Assembly: GCA_963920525.1 (NCBI GenBank)
Contig: OY986437.1
Location: 113,266,715-113,330,714, forward strand
Reading direction: 5' to 3'
Length of the DNA: 64,000 bases
Source of the DNA: Dichetophora obliterata
Taxonomy: Eukaryota > Arthropoda > Insecta > Diptera > Sciomyzidae
The notes beneath the pieces were generated by a model. It searched no databases and was not told the DNA's origin. It saw nothing but the letters and a program-made list of their open reading frames with translations. This document shows positions 30,601 to 41,479 of the stretch, piece by piece. Position numbers and translations under genes: made by a program. How positions within the stretch are numbered: position 1 is the stretch's first letter; each line of letters begins with the position of its first letter.

Positions 30601-32560
30601 TTATGCGTGAAATTTTTTAAAGCAGTTGTTTGTTTTATTAAAGCAAAGCGAAACTCCACACTTCTCACAGCTTGTTTGTGTGTATCCTGTACATGCAGGC
30701 ATTTTGCAAACAGTAGGTCTTCCTTGCTTGTTGCAGACTTCGGAAGCATGACCAATATTTCCAAGAACATCCGCTATCTCTAGTATATAGTGACATAAAT
30801 TTAGGTTGCCTGTACCATTTAAGTCTTTATAAATAAGCCACGAGTTTATAACGCACATATGAATAAGATGGTGGAAAATACGAATATACCATTTCCTGCT
30901 TTTCATGCAAATGCGATATCTCCCTATGAAGCTGTCCATAAGGTCCACTCCACCCATATGTGCATTGTAATCTTTGATAATTTGAGGACATGGAATACTA
31001 ATTTTCTTTTTTTTGGCTTTGTTAAATCTTTCTATTTGGGACATTGGCTCTACCCCAACACAAGATGAAAGTAAGCTCACAACTTTGTTGTCTTTCTAAG
31101 TAACAGCTACGAATTCAACACCTTTGAAGTCAACTACATGTTCTTCATAAAAACCGCGAGGAAATGATATTTTCATTATAGCTTTTTCGCCCAACAACTT
31201 GCAATTTACCAATCTATTTGCTTGAACGGTACCCAGACAAAAAATGGCTTGTTTGGCAAAATGGGTGACCAATGGAATTGTTGTATAGAAGTTGTCAAAG
31301 TACAAAATATGGCTCACATTTCTATGAACACCGCGACATGGTCGAACAACAATGTTTCCCACTGGTCCAAAATCTGGGTCATCATTTTGACGCTTATGTG
31401 TTTCCCCGGTGTATATTTCAAATTTATGGGCATTACCCTTGACACTGCACATGACGAATATTTTAAAACCCCATTTATGTGGCTTATTGGAAAGATATTG
31501 TTTCATAAAATGAGCTACTTTCGTAGCACACATTTGCTTATCAATGGCCAATCTTTGATCAATGGGAACAGTTTCAAATTTTTCATTCAAGTGATCGATA
31601 AAAGGCCTTATTTTGAATAATCTATCATGTTCAATATGATCCCGGGTTAAATTTTTTTCGTTATCATTGAAATAGAGAAACCTGCGAATGGTCTCAATTC
31701 TGTTGATTGTCATTAATTTTTTTATGGGTTCAAAGCCAACTTTATCCGACCAATAGAGACGAACGTTAGGATATTTCATCACTGACATGTACAACAGAAT
31801 CGCTATAAACTTACTCAGCTCTATTTCATTCACATTTAAAGGCTTTTCAATTTTACTTTGCAATGCATAGAGGTTAGACTCTTCCACAATTTTTTGAATC
31901 AGTTCTGGTGTTATAAAATATGAAAAAAATATATAAGGAGTGCCAGTACCAGAATTATCTTTTGGTTCTGGTGGATATGTAAGAGTGGCTAGAAATGATG
32001 TTTGATCTGCATTCAAAACAAATTTTTTCTTTTTCCATATAAGCCCTTTCATACTTGCACGACGGCTAGCTTGGCTTGTTAAGGGATATTGTTCTGCAAA
32101 CTCTTCATCATAACAATCTTCCACAATACCTTCGTTCCCATCATTGGCGTCGGAAGCGGGGGGGCAGGGTGGGCAGTTGCCCCCCCACTTTTTTAGCTAG
32201 ATAAACAATTTAAAAGGAAAAGTTATTCAAAATATCAGTTTTTTTACAACGATAATATTTTTGTATTATATATTTTCCTCTTCTTTCTCTCTTCTTCATG
32301 TTTCATGTGAAGAAATTTTGGTAAACTTTTTTGCACCACTATTTGTACTGCCCCCCCATTTGTACTGACCCCTCAGATGAAATTCGCTTCCGACGCGCTT
32401 GGTTCCCATCAATATCATATTCTTCGTCGTTATGTTCAAAAATTTTGGAAAAGTTTTCGTTTTCGTCTTCATCGATGTCTTCTAGATCATCTTCTGACCG
32501 TTCTCCGTCTAAAATTTCTTTCAAATATGCTTCAATTTGTCGGTCGTTTAGTGACGCCAT
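30601..32560 (-). pseudogene. piggyBac transposase, one nonsense codon plus one insertion
   Basis: The N-terminal acidic segment (from 32560) runs to about 32412, where a 259-bp element interrupts it. The frame resumes near 32124. The DDE core includes the catalytic aspartates in LAIDKQM, ILYFDNFYTT and MGGVDLMDSF. A TAG at 31096-31098 interrupts the same frame, which is otherwise open to 30601. The C-terminal cysteine-rich domain (CKMPACTGY … CEKCGVSLCF) is intact. The enzyme class excises and inserts piggyBac at TTAA without footprint. Apart from these two lesions the gene looks well preserved, so inactivation is recent. Confidence 0.92.
32144..32402. mobile_element. 259-bp MITE with 9-bp TSD (Mutator-like size)
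   Basis: TTCCCATCA occurs at 32135-32143 and 32403-32411. Inside, the inverted motif GCGTCGGAAGCG marks both ends, followed by C/G homopolymers (gcccccccac). A 9-bp duplication fits Mutator-like elements. It splits the piggyBac transposase N-terminus. Confidence 0.8.
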
Positions 32561-33623
32561 CTAAAATTATATTTATTTGTGTAAAAACTCAACAAACTAA
32601 AATCATAGGAATTGTAATTGTACTAAATGCATAGAGTTGTAGATCTACAACAATCACATAAACACACTTTTAACAAATACCAGAATCAAATAGCAAAGTT
32701 AATTTACTTACCGTTGGAATATAGATGTATATGTAACGAATGAAAATTTTCTTTATACACTTTCTTTAGAAAATAAGCAAATTTAACTTAAAACGAATCG
32801 ACAATCCACGTCTGCACTGACCACCCGCGAAAACTTCAATTTAACAGATGATATGTCAATTAGAAAGTGTCAATAATTCCAAATAGTGATGCCAGATTCT
32901 AAAATACATCATGACGTTTGTGATTTATGTACAACATAATGCATTCATACAATATTCTTATTGTTATATTAATTTTAAGGGTATGTTGTAGTTTTTTAAC
33001 AGCATGCATTTTAGGGTTAATTTAATTGAAAAATTGCTTGTCCAAAACAAAATTAAACCACGGTCGCATAATACGAATTATACGTACTGCATTTACAACG
33101 TTTTTGTGCAGTAAGCTGCGTATGTTAAATCCCTTACAATTTTGTTATTACAAATAAGGCTGCAGTAAACTTACCGAACATAAGTTGTTTACATCGCCAA
33201 TATGGCGTTCCACTAATATTTTATAATTTTCTCACTAGCCTAATACACTGTCGTGCAAAACAATAAACGTACCTTTTTTTACACATTTTCATATCTAAAG
33301 AAAAATTGAGAGAAAACCAAAGATGCAGTTTGAAAGGAAATAAAACAACAAAAAGTTTTAGAAAGTATTTTGAAATTTTTTTTAATTCTTATTTACCTTT
33401 CTAAAATAATATTCAATTTTTGTGCGGTGCACAACTATAGACGCACTTTAATATTTAACAAAAAAAAAAAAAAACTAAATAAAGCACTTTAGCTGGTTAA
33501 ATTGAAATATTTATGAAATTAAAAATGCGTAGGGCCGCCTTTCTGTGAATGAGATCAAATTTCCTGTTTGGCATACTTTGAACCAACTTTGCACGAGCAT
33601 TAGGATTAATTGACTCCCATGCC

Positions 33624-33838
33624 TCAATCACGCCAATTTTTAAGTCTCTCCCCAATACTATCATATTGCTTATTTTCAGCGTACATTTTACGAACCATTA
33701 TTCCCCAGACGTTTTCAATAAGATTTTGGTCTGGGCAACAGGCTGGCCATTGCAAAACATCAACATTATTTTCGGTGCGGCGTCTTTCCAAAAATGGATT
33801 ACCAAAAAAAAAAGCAAAAAAATTATTTGTGAATGCTC
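33624..33838 (-). pseudogene. Tc1 transposase C-terminal part (outer element)
   Basis: Contains VLQWPACCPDQNLIENVWG, the block with the third catalytic acidic residue in Tc1 DDE transposases, then NVWGIMVRKMYAENKQYDSI. The preceding block with the second catalytic Asp (HDNSRT) lies beyond the inserted element, on the minus strand at about 36363-36392. The rest of the gene is missing. Confidence 0.75.
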
Positions 33839-34119
33839 TCACATACAGTGCTAGACAAAAGTATAAGCACACCCTGCGTAGTAAAACAAACTGATATATT
33901 ATTGCATTAAGAAAACATAAAATATTTATTTCATAAATATTTATTTCATGAGCTTACAACAAATAAATGTAAAAAAATAACCATAAAACTAACAAAATTT
34001 TTATCATAAGAAAAATAAAACGAAAAACTTAAATAAAAAAGTTTTTTACTGGCCAAAAGTATAGGCACAGCTTTTGTTTTAAGTATATAAAAGATAAATT
34101 AATATTTAGTTGGCTTATA

Positions 34120-35050
34120 ACTTTTGTCTTATAACTGCCTTAAGTTAATTTGGCATAGAGCGTACCAATTTTTTGTTATATTTTCGCTAATGTTAAGCCA
34201 TTCTTCCATTCACACTGCCTTTAGTTGAGCTTTATTTGATATCGTGCGTTTTCGAACTCTTCTCTCCAATTCTTCCCATAAATGTTCGATGGGGCTTAGG
34301 TCTGGTGACTACGGGGGTGTGGCAAGACATATGCCGTGTTAAAAGTAAGCCACATATGTTTCAGTTCATTTTCATGCTGGAATGTAAATGACTCCGGTAA
34401 GGATTATTTTTTTAGCACTTTTCTTAATATTTTCCTTTAAAATGTTGAGGTAAATTGACTTGTCCATTGCACCGTCAATAAATACAAGCTCTCCCACACC
34501 CCCCGCAGACATGCAGCCCCATACCATAACTCCCCCTCTCCCATACTTTAGTATTGGTAAAAGACTTTTTGCAGAATCTGCTGTGTTGGACTTTCGCCAT
34601 ATCCTTATATGTCCATCAGGGCGGAATATGTTAAATTTACTCTCGTCTTAGAAGAGCACCTGGTCCCCAAAACTGCATGGCTCATTCTCAAACTGTTTTG
34701 CTATGGGCTATCCTTTTCTTTTGGTTAATATCAGATATTAATTGTTTCCATCTAGTTTCACGTGAATTGAACCCGGCTTCATGCAGCACTCTTCGAACAG
34801 TTTTAGAGTGAACGTCCTTACTAAAATCTTCCTTTATGTCTGCCACAATTTGAGTCGATGTTATTTTAGGATCCACTTTAACTTTTTGTGCTATTTGGGA
34901 GTGCTATTATCAAAGTTTGTTTTACCTTTAATACAATTTACAATTGTGCGAATAGTAAAATGGCTGCGATCAATTACTTCTCCGATCTCCGCATATGATT
35001 TTCCTTGATTATGCAAATGTAATATTTTTTTTCGCTGTGATTCTGATGTT
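34120..35050 (-). pseudogene. Tc1 transposase, frameshifted (inner element)
   Basis: The minus strand shows a helix-turn-helix region (YAEIGEVIDRSHFTIRTIVN), a second DNA-binding block (TVRRVLHEAGFNSR), a DESKFNIFRPDGH-type block with the first catalytic Asp, and VMVWGCMSAGGVGELVFIDG. These are spread over several frames, with stops toward the C-terminus. All are standard Tc1 landmarks. Not functional. Confidence 0.75.
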
Positions 35051-35099
35051 TCACTTTATTTTGGGCTCATACACTGTCTGTCTGTGTGAAGCCTATAGA

Positions 35100-35970
35100 C
35101 TCCAAAACTACTGGACCGATTGATCTGAAATTGGACAGTCGATTTGTTTCAGATAGGAGATGGTTTAAGAAGAAAAAGTTTTTCCACACACCTTTTACCG
35201 CCACCCCAAATCAATTAAAATGCTATATTTCACACTGTATGGGTCGCATAAGGATAAAATTTAGTAATTTAGTTTGTATGGTTACTGTCGACAACTGCAC
35301 TAAAAATGGGTTTCCACGCCCCTTTTTACCGCCCACAAACCAATGAAAATGCTTTATTTAATACTGTTTTGGTCGCATAAGAATTAAACTTGGAAATTTA
35401 GTTTGTATAGTTACAGTCGCCACTGTAGGAAAAATTTGTTTCCACGCTCCCTTTTTCCGCCCACAAAACAGTAAAAATGTTATATTTCAAGCAGTTTTGG
35501 CCGTATAAAACTAAAATTTTGTACATAAGTTTGTACGATTACTTTCGGCAACTGTACTAAAAATGGGCGTTATCGGTATATAGTCACACCCAGTTTTTGA
35601 GAAATCATTAAAATTGACTACTGGGTCGATTGAACTAAAATTTTGGCTTAGTTTGTATGGTTACTGTCAGCAACTGTACTAAAAATTGGTTTCCACGCCC
35701 TTCTTTTACCGCCCACAAACCAATGAAAATGTTTTATTTCAACGGTTTGGGTCCTATTAGACAAACATTTTGTAATTTAGTTCATATGGTTACTTTCGGC
35801 AAGTGCACTAAAAATGGGCCTGTCCCACTTTAGTTAAACTTCATTTTCGGGGGGTCAGCTTGGAGTGAACCAAAGTGCGCCAAGCTTAAGCTAAATTAAG
35901 CCGAAATTTTGGCAGTCGATTTGTTTCAAGTACGAGATGGTTTAAGGGAAATAATTTTGCCGTGGTTACT
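35100..35970. repeat. Tandem array of ~128-bp units inside the inner Tc1
   Basis: The landmark agtttgtatggttactgtcg (with variants) recurs near 35269, 35398, 35525, 35648 and 35779, each followed by a-ctgtactaaaaatggg, ccacgcccctttttaccgcc and gggtcgcataag. The array is preceded by the phrase gtctgtctgtgtgaagcc. Spacing is 123-131 bp and divergence is moderate. Confidence 0.85.
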
Positions 35971-36576
35971 TTCGGCAGCTATACTTAAAATGGTGAATAC
36001 ACTTGGCATTTTTTTAAAATGTTCGTATATGGCAGTAAGGCGGTCTGTGGCGAAACAATATAAAAGTGCTGCCAGATTGTCGAAATTTCGATATTTATAC
36101 TAGTCCCCAATAAAACTGTGCCTATATTTTGGTCCACATTAAATTGTTCTTTTTCGTAGATTATTACTGTCGCATGAGTAACGAAACCCTTTACGCAAAA
36201 AAAACACAACTAATTTATTAAAATTTAAAACAGACTATAATTATTCTATTATTATCAATATTATAATATTGCAATATTATAATAAAAAATATTTACGCTG
36301 CTATTTATACAACCATTAAATTCTAAATATGGGTAAGCCACATACTTTTGTCCAGCACTGTACTGAACGTGCGGCTATTGTCATGCACCAGCTTAAATTT
36401 AGAAAAATAATTATAACGGTACGTAAAGAGCAACCAATTTTTAATGTTCTTCACCTAAGTTGTTGACTGTATATGTTCCCTTTAATGCATTAAATAAAAA
36501 TATTTTTTCTTGTCAATGGCGTATGTGACGTAGAAACAGTAGGGTGCGTCTATAGTTCTGCACCGCAGCGTATGTA

Positions 36577-37743
36577 TTGGGGGTTGGAATTAGTTTTAAA
36601 GGTTTTCTAAGAGACGGCGTAACTATCAATAGATCGCATCGGGCACACCTGTGACTATATTCATTTCAAAGCACATTGTCTAAGCTTCATTTTTCAGTAT
36701 GTGTCATTCCACTGAAGTGTAAACAACATATATTTTTTTCTCTGTGAACATGTGGACTTTCCTTCCAACAAAACGCAATTTGCGGGAAGGTTTACTTTTG
36801 TGCTTCCATTTGAAGAAAAAAGCGGTTGAAGCACAACGCACGCTTACTGAGGCTTACGGGGACTATGCTCCACTAGACAAGACAAAGACTACGGAAGACA
36901 AAGAGCGTCCGGGCCAGCCGAAAAAGTTCGAAGATGAGGAATTGGAGGCTTTGCTCGATGAAGACCCGTGTCAAACCCTTCAAGAATTGTCAGAATCATT
37001 GGGAGTCGACTTATCAACGGTCGGCAAACGCTTGAAGGCCATGGGAATGATTCAAAAGCAAGGAAATTGGGTGCCGTACCAGTTGAAGCCGAGAGACGTT
37101 GAACGGCGATTTTGCATGTGCGAACAACTGCTTCAACGGCATAAAAGGAAGAGTTTTTTGCATCGTATTGTCACTGGCGATGAAAAGTGGATCCATTACG
37201 ATAATCCTAAGCGAAAAAAATCGTGGGGACCACCCGGCCATGCATCAACAACGAGGGCCAAGCCGAATATTCATGGCGCCAAGCTTATGCTGTGTATTTG
37301 GTGGGATCAGAAGGGTGTCGTGTACTATGAGCTGCTTAAACCTAACGAAACCATCACTGGGGGACGCTACCAACAACAATTTATGCAATTGAGCCGAGCA
37401 TTAAAGGTTAAACGGCCGGAATATGCCAAAAGACACGACAAAGTGGTTTTTCAACATGACAACGCACGGCCACATGTTGCAAGAACCGTCAAGGAAACGT
37501 TGGAGGCGCTGAATTGGGATGTGCTACCCCACCCGCCTTATAGCCCAGACATAGCCCCTTCCGACTACCACCAATTCAGATCGATGACGCATGGCTTGAC
37601 GATGACCATATGCTGCCAGAAAGATGGGAAAATGTTGTAGCTAACGATGGACAATACTTTGAATAATATACATTGTACCGTTGTTTCTAAATAAATGCTC
37701 AAAAACCGAAAAAAAAACCTTTAAAATTAATTCCAACCCCCAA
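36577..37743 (+). mobile_element. mariner element, internally deleted (1.17 kb)
   Basis: TA on both sides (36575-36576, 37744-37745). Terminal inverted repeats TTGGGGGTTGGAATTAGTTT / TTGGGGGTTGGAATTAATTT extend about 26 bp with one mismatch. It is slightly shorter than the usual ~1.3 kb because of two deletions in the transposase. Confidence 0.95.
36744..37660 (+). pseudogene. mariner transposase with deletions
   Basis: Catalytic residues are present: IVTGDEKW (first D), FQHDNARPH (second D) and YSPDIAPSDYH (third D, the D34D spacing class). The N-terminal helix-turn-helix lacks the usual CRDWFRRF-like block between EAYGDYAP and EDKERPG. Near 37590 a deletion joins HGL to LPERWENVV-like sequence out of frame, so the frame ends at 37640 with a foreign tail. 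Non-functional but recent in appearance. Confidence 0.92.
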
Positions 37744-37745
37744 TA

Positions 37746-38671
37746 GCCTTATTTGTTTAGTTATTAATATTACTAATGTTAAACTCACATATAATATATA
37801 CGATGTTTTTGGTAGTTAATGCAATCTTGAGTTCAAATTACTTGTACTAATCCTTATAACAAAAGTTGTGTTCAAATATGTCGCGTGATAAATGTTGCGT
37901 GCTAAATTATAAAACAATTATAAAACAAAAAAAGGAATACAAGCATTTGAACATGATAACTATCACAAGGAAGCCACATTAATTAATTTTAGTTTAAAAT
38001 GAGTCGTATTAAAATTTTTTGTTGCGTTTTGCAGATTTCTGCATTTTTCTAGATACAGTCGAAAACGGGTTCCATTTCTTGTCGCATGCTAGATCCCATG
38101 TTTATTGCTTATATATTGGAAGCATAAAATCTACAGAACCTACCTTTTGTACTAACCATATTGCTACTAAAATGCTATCGAAAAATAAAAAGATAAAAAA
38201 ATTGTTGAGTTTTCTTTACGCTCATTATGTTTTCACGTGCTCGACTGTGGAAATGCCCATATTTTAGTATAAAAACAACGTTCTCTCATTTCAATCGCCC
38301 ACATAAAAAATTTTACGAATTTAAAAGCTTCAAACTTTTCCATCTAAAATGCAATCGCGTCAATCGCTTAATATGACCTGCCTTTTTTGTCGCACTTGTG
38401 GAAAACGCTCGCTATGGCTTCAACATTAAAAACGAGAGTGCGGCAACGCGATCGCGCTAAAAACGCGTTATTTGGCCCTAGCCTTAGAAACTTAAACCGT
38501 TGGTTGACTTCGACTCCTAAGCAGCGAAACACAAAGAGCTGAAAACAATTGGGCAATTCACAGTTCATGCTAATTAGGGTTTAATGTGCTAATTCTGAGA
38601 TGTGCTATTTTGACTACATGCACGAAGAGAATGAGAAAAAGCGCAAGAAACAGCGCCATTTATATCGTGAT
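37746..38671. other. No gene identified
   Basis: AT-rich. The sequence tggaaatgcccatat at 38248-38262 matches the ends of the 23110-23841 candidate element, so an unrecognised element may end here. Confidence 0.35.
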
Positions 38672-39140
38672 CAGTGCTACCAGAAATATGTAGAGCCTGT
38701 AGCTAAAATTGCTTATAAAAGTAGCTAAAAAGAGCTAACCATTTTTTGTAAGCTAAAAAAAGAAAATAGTTAAAAGCAAACACAACTGCTATATTTAATC
38801 AGTTTATCAGATTAATCAGTTTATCAATCATATTGATTGATTCGTAAATGCAATGTATTGCTGCATAAAATTATTAAAAATTATCTTTATTCAATTTTAT
38901 ATACACAAAATTAAAAAAAATTGATAAAGTTGTATGTATATTAAATTGAATAAAGGTATTTTTGAATTTTTTAAAATTTTCAAATACAGTTTAATATTGA
39001 CCTTTATTAATAAATAAAAGTAGTAGTTAAAAATTGCTAAGCTCTAAAAGAAAAAAGCTTGAAAAAGTAGCTAGGCGCAAACACAATTTTCGAAAAAATA
39101 ATCTGAATCTAGCTATAAAATAGCTTTACTGGCAGCACTG
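38672..39140. mobile_element. hAT-type MITE (469 bp)
   Basis: Ends CAGTGCTACCAG and, inverted, CAGTGCTGCCAG. The flanking 8-mers ATCGTGAT and ATGGTGAG match at 6 of 8, consistent with a decayed hAT duplication. The interior has repeated agctaaaa motifs and no gene. Confidence 0.65.
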
Positions 39141-39476
39141 ATGGTGAGTGTGAGAGCAGTGTTGCCAGGTAAGGAAATTTCCCCCTAGATTTAGGGGGTT
39201 TTTAACTGAGTTGAGGGATTTTAGGGGTAATATATCTTTAGGGTTTTTTTAGGGAGATTTAATGTTTTTAAGGGTTTTTTAGGGGTACTTGAAAAGTGGA
39301 AATTTGGAAATAAAGTTTTCTTACTTTTCCTTAAAATTATGCTAAAAATTTAAGAATATAAGATATTTGTCTTCTTGGGTATTTCAGCAACACTTTATTA
39401 AAACAGCTGAATTGGCAGCACTTTAAATAAATTACCAATCATTTCCCACTTCACTTCAAACTTGCTTCGCGCTTTA

Positions 39477-41277
39477 TGGTCCAGTCAAAGAAGTAAAATA
39501 TAAGGAAATGGTGTTGCTTACACATACACTGTACGTGAACTGTCGCACCATTCGTAAATTGTGCGAGCGAGAAAGAGTGTGTTTTTGACATTTTTGAGAA
39601 CCCTGGCATCTGATTGGAAGACTCCTCAGCAAAAGAGTTGAAAATAATTTAATTTTAAGCATTTTTCACTGCTTAAAAAGCAACAAAATTAAAGAAAAAA
39701 AAAACCACTAAAACAAATGCAATATGAGTTGTGCGGTTAAGAATTGTAGTAGTTCCCGAAAACTTAAAAACAATGCACATTCGTTCCACAGGTAAATATG
39801 TCCATACGGTTTAAATTCTTTTAACAAAAGTGCTTTATTTAGTTTCTAACGATATTTTTTTAACGTATTTGTGTTAGAAATGTATATATTTCTTATTAAA
39901 AATCGTTTAAAAATGCAATTTAGACCCCGTTTATTTTCCGCCAGTTTGATCAAACCACATCCGTCAAAACACAAACATTGCTTCAGGGGCGCAGTCATTT
40001 TTCGCAGTTGAATACATGTTTGGGGCGCTCTTGTTTTCAGCATAGTGAATCAGATTTAGTACTTGTTTGTTAAATTTTTCTGATTTTTACACAACAACTA
40101 GGTAGAAACACCCAAAAAATAAGGATTTTAAAAAATTAACCTAATTTAATTTGTAATTAAAGTTGAAGTTTAGAATTTATAGGCCTTCAAATATAGAAAA
40201 ATTACCTAAAAATCTTGCAGTTTTTCTAGTTTTTCAACAAAACTAAGCTTTATGGGTATTAAAACAAAGGTAATGTGCGGATCTATTCAACGAGGTGTCA
40301 AATTTAGAATTCCATAAGAATTCATTAAGATATAATTTTTTTATAATTAGAATTTGTCTGAAATACTAGTGGTTTCTCTTTTACGAAAGCAATACATTAA
40401 AAAGATAATTATTAAAAAGATAACTTCATTCAGAACTGCTGTAGACAGACAAGCCTGTGTAGTACTTACTGAGGTTTGTAAACCCTAAGCAGCATCCGAA
40501 GGCCTCCTTTTGATACATTTATTTTTTTGTTATTAAATTTGGAAATACCTCGCAATTTTAAGTAAAAAAAGGGTTGTATCTTAAATGCATGTATTTTTAT
40601 GTTTGATATCTTGTTGAATAGATACTTGTATTATCTCTCTTTTGATACCCATAAAGTTTAGTTTTGTTGAAAAACTTAAAAAATCAGCTACATTTTTAGT
40701 CCACTTTTTCCAACGTTGGATGCCTATAACTTCTAAGCCAATTGCGAGCGATCAAAAATTTTTTAAATAATTAGAGTTGTTGCTATTCTTGAAATGTTTC
40801 TAAAATTTTAATGCATAAGAACAAACTTTAACAATTTGGGCCTTCTTTTAAGATACAACCGAATACGGCCCTTTGTGATTGTTTCTGTATTTGTGTGAAC
40901 CAACACCAATATAGAAAATACCACACTTTTCTGCTATTGCACCACTTCCTTATATTTTACTTCTTTGGGTCCAGTTAGCCTCGCATGGCATAGCAGTGCA
41001 TGGCTTATGGTCCAGTTAGCCTCTTATATATATATACCTCTTATTATATCTGTGTATTCTTCTATGTATTTGACGTTTTGGCAAAACAGATGTGGAGTTG
41101 TGAAATTGTTTGAACAAGTGCGGTTAATTTATTAAAATAAAATCGTTGTATTCTTGTTTTTATTGTTATATTTTGACTATGTGACTAGGCGTTGCATAAT
41201 CACCATTTATTTGACTGTGTGCTAGCTGCTTATCTGCGTTGCATGCGCTGCTGTGCCATGCGAGGCTAACAGGGCCA
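39477..41277. mobile_element. Harbinger-type MITE split by P/THAP copy 3
   Basis: TTA on both sides (39474-39476, 41278-41280). The ends are TGGTCCAGTTAGCCTCGCAT (left, split after the first 9 bp by the P/THAP insertion and resuming at 40976) and, inverted, TGGCCCTGTTAGCCTCGCAT. A second partial copy of the left end lies at 41009-41024. Confidence 0.8.
39486..40967 (+). mobile_element. P/THAP-type element, copy 3 (best preserved, 1.48 kb)
   Basis: Perfect 8-bp TSD GGTCCAGT (39478-39485, 40968-40975). Ends CAAAGAAGTAAAATATAAGG and, inverted, CAAAGAAGTAAAATATAAGG, continuing in kind. At 39725 a frame MSCAVKNCSSSRKLKNNAHS ends at a GTAAAT donor-like site and resembles the first exon of a THAP zinc finger (M-x-C-x4-C). 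P transposases carry a THAP finger and make 8-bp duplications, hence the tentative P assignment. No catalytic region remains. An internal inverted repeat has arms near 40225-40310 and 40595-40680. Confidence 0.85.
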
Positions 41278-41479
41278 TTACTTGCAATTGATTGATTCCG
41301 TGCACGGTTACATATCTTGGATTACATGCTTTTTAGGACAACACCAAAAAAAGATTACTTTTTAATCCAAGGAAAAGTTTACAATTTTTCAATCCAATAA
41401 AGAATAGTTTTAAATCCGATAAATGTTGTAAGAAAGCAATATAAATATCAACTTAAAATAAAAAACTTTTCTGACCGGT

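Larger units (their letters stand above)
30446..33016 (-). mobile_element. piggyBac-type transposon (2.57 kb)
   Basis: Flanked by TTAA on both sides (30442-30445, 33017-33020). Ends CCCTTAAATGCATG and, inverted, CCCTAAAATGCATG. TTAA specificity and CCC-initial ends are diagnostic of piggyBac. The transposase runs right to left, with a 259-bp foreign insertion near its N-terminus. Confidence 0.95.
33846..36360 (-). mobile_element. Tc1-like element (2.5 kb) inserted in the outer Tc1
   Basis: TA on both sides (33844-33845, 36361-36362). Ends CAGTGCTAGACAAAAGTAT and, inverted, CAGTGCTGGACAAAAGTAT. It holds a broken transposase and a ~128-bp tandem array that nearly doubles the usual length of the class. 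Confidence 0.9.
33246..36567 (-). mobile_element. Tc1-like element with double end repeats, split by another Tc1
   Basis: The left side shows two related motifs: CACTGTCGTGCAAAACAATA at 33246 and TGCGGTGCACAACTATAGAC at 33423. The right side has the inverted partner of the second at 36544-36567. Paired repeats at each end (IR/DR) are known in Tc1 elements. The outermost right repeat is not found; a mariner sits at 36577, where the sequence should continue. Confidence 0.6.

Noticed and set aside
37014..37241. Minus-strand ORF and plus-frame ORF at 37099-37392 in mariner
   Set aside because: Shadows of the mariner transposase.
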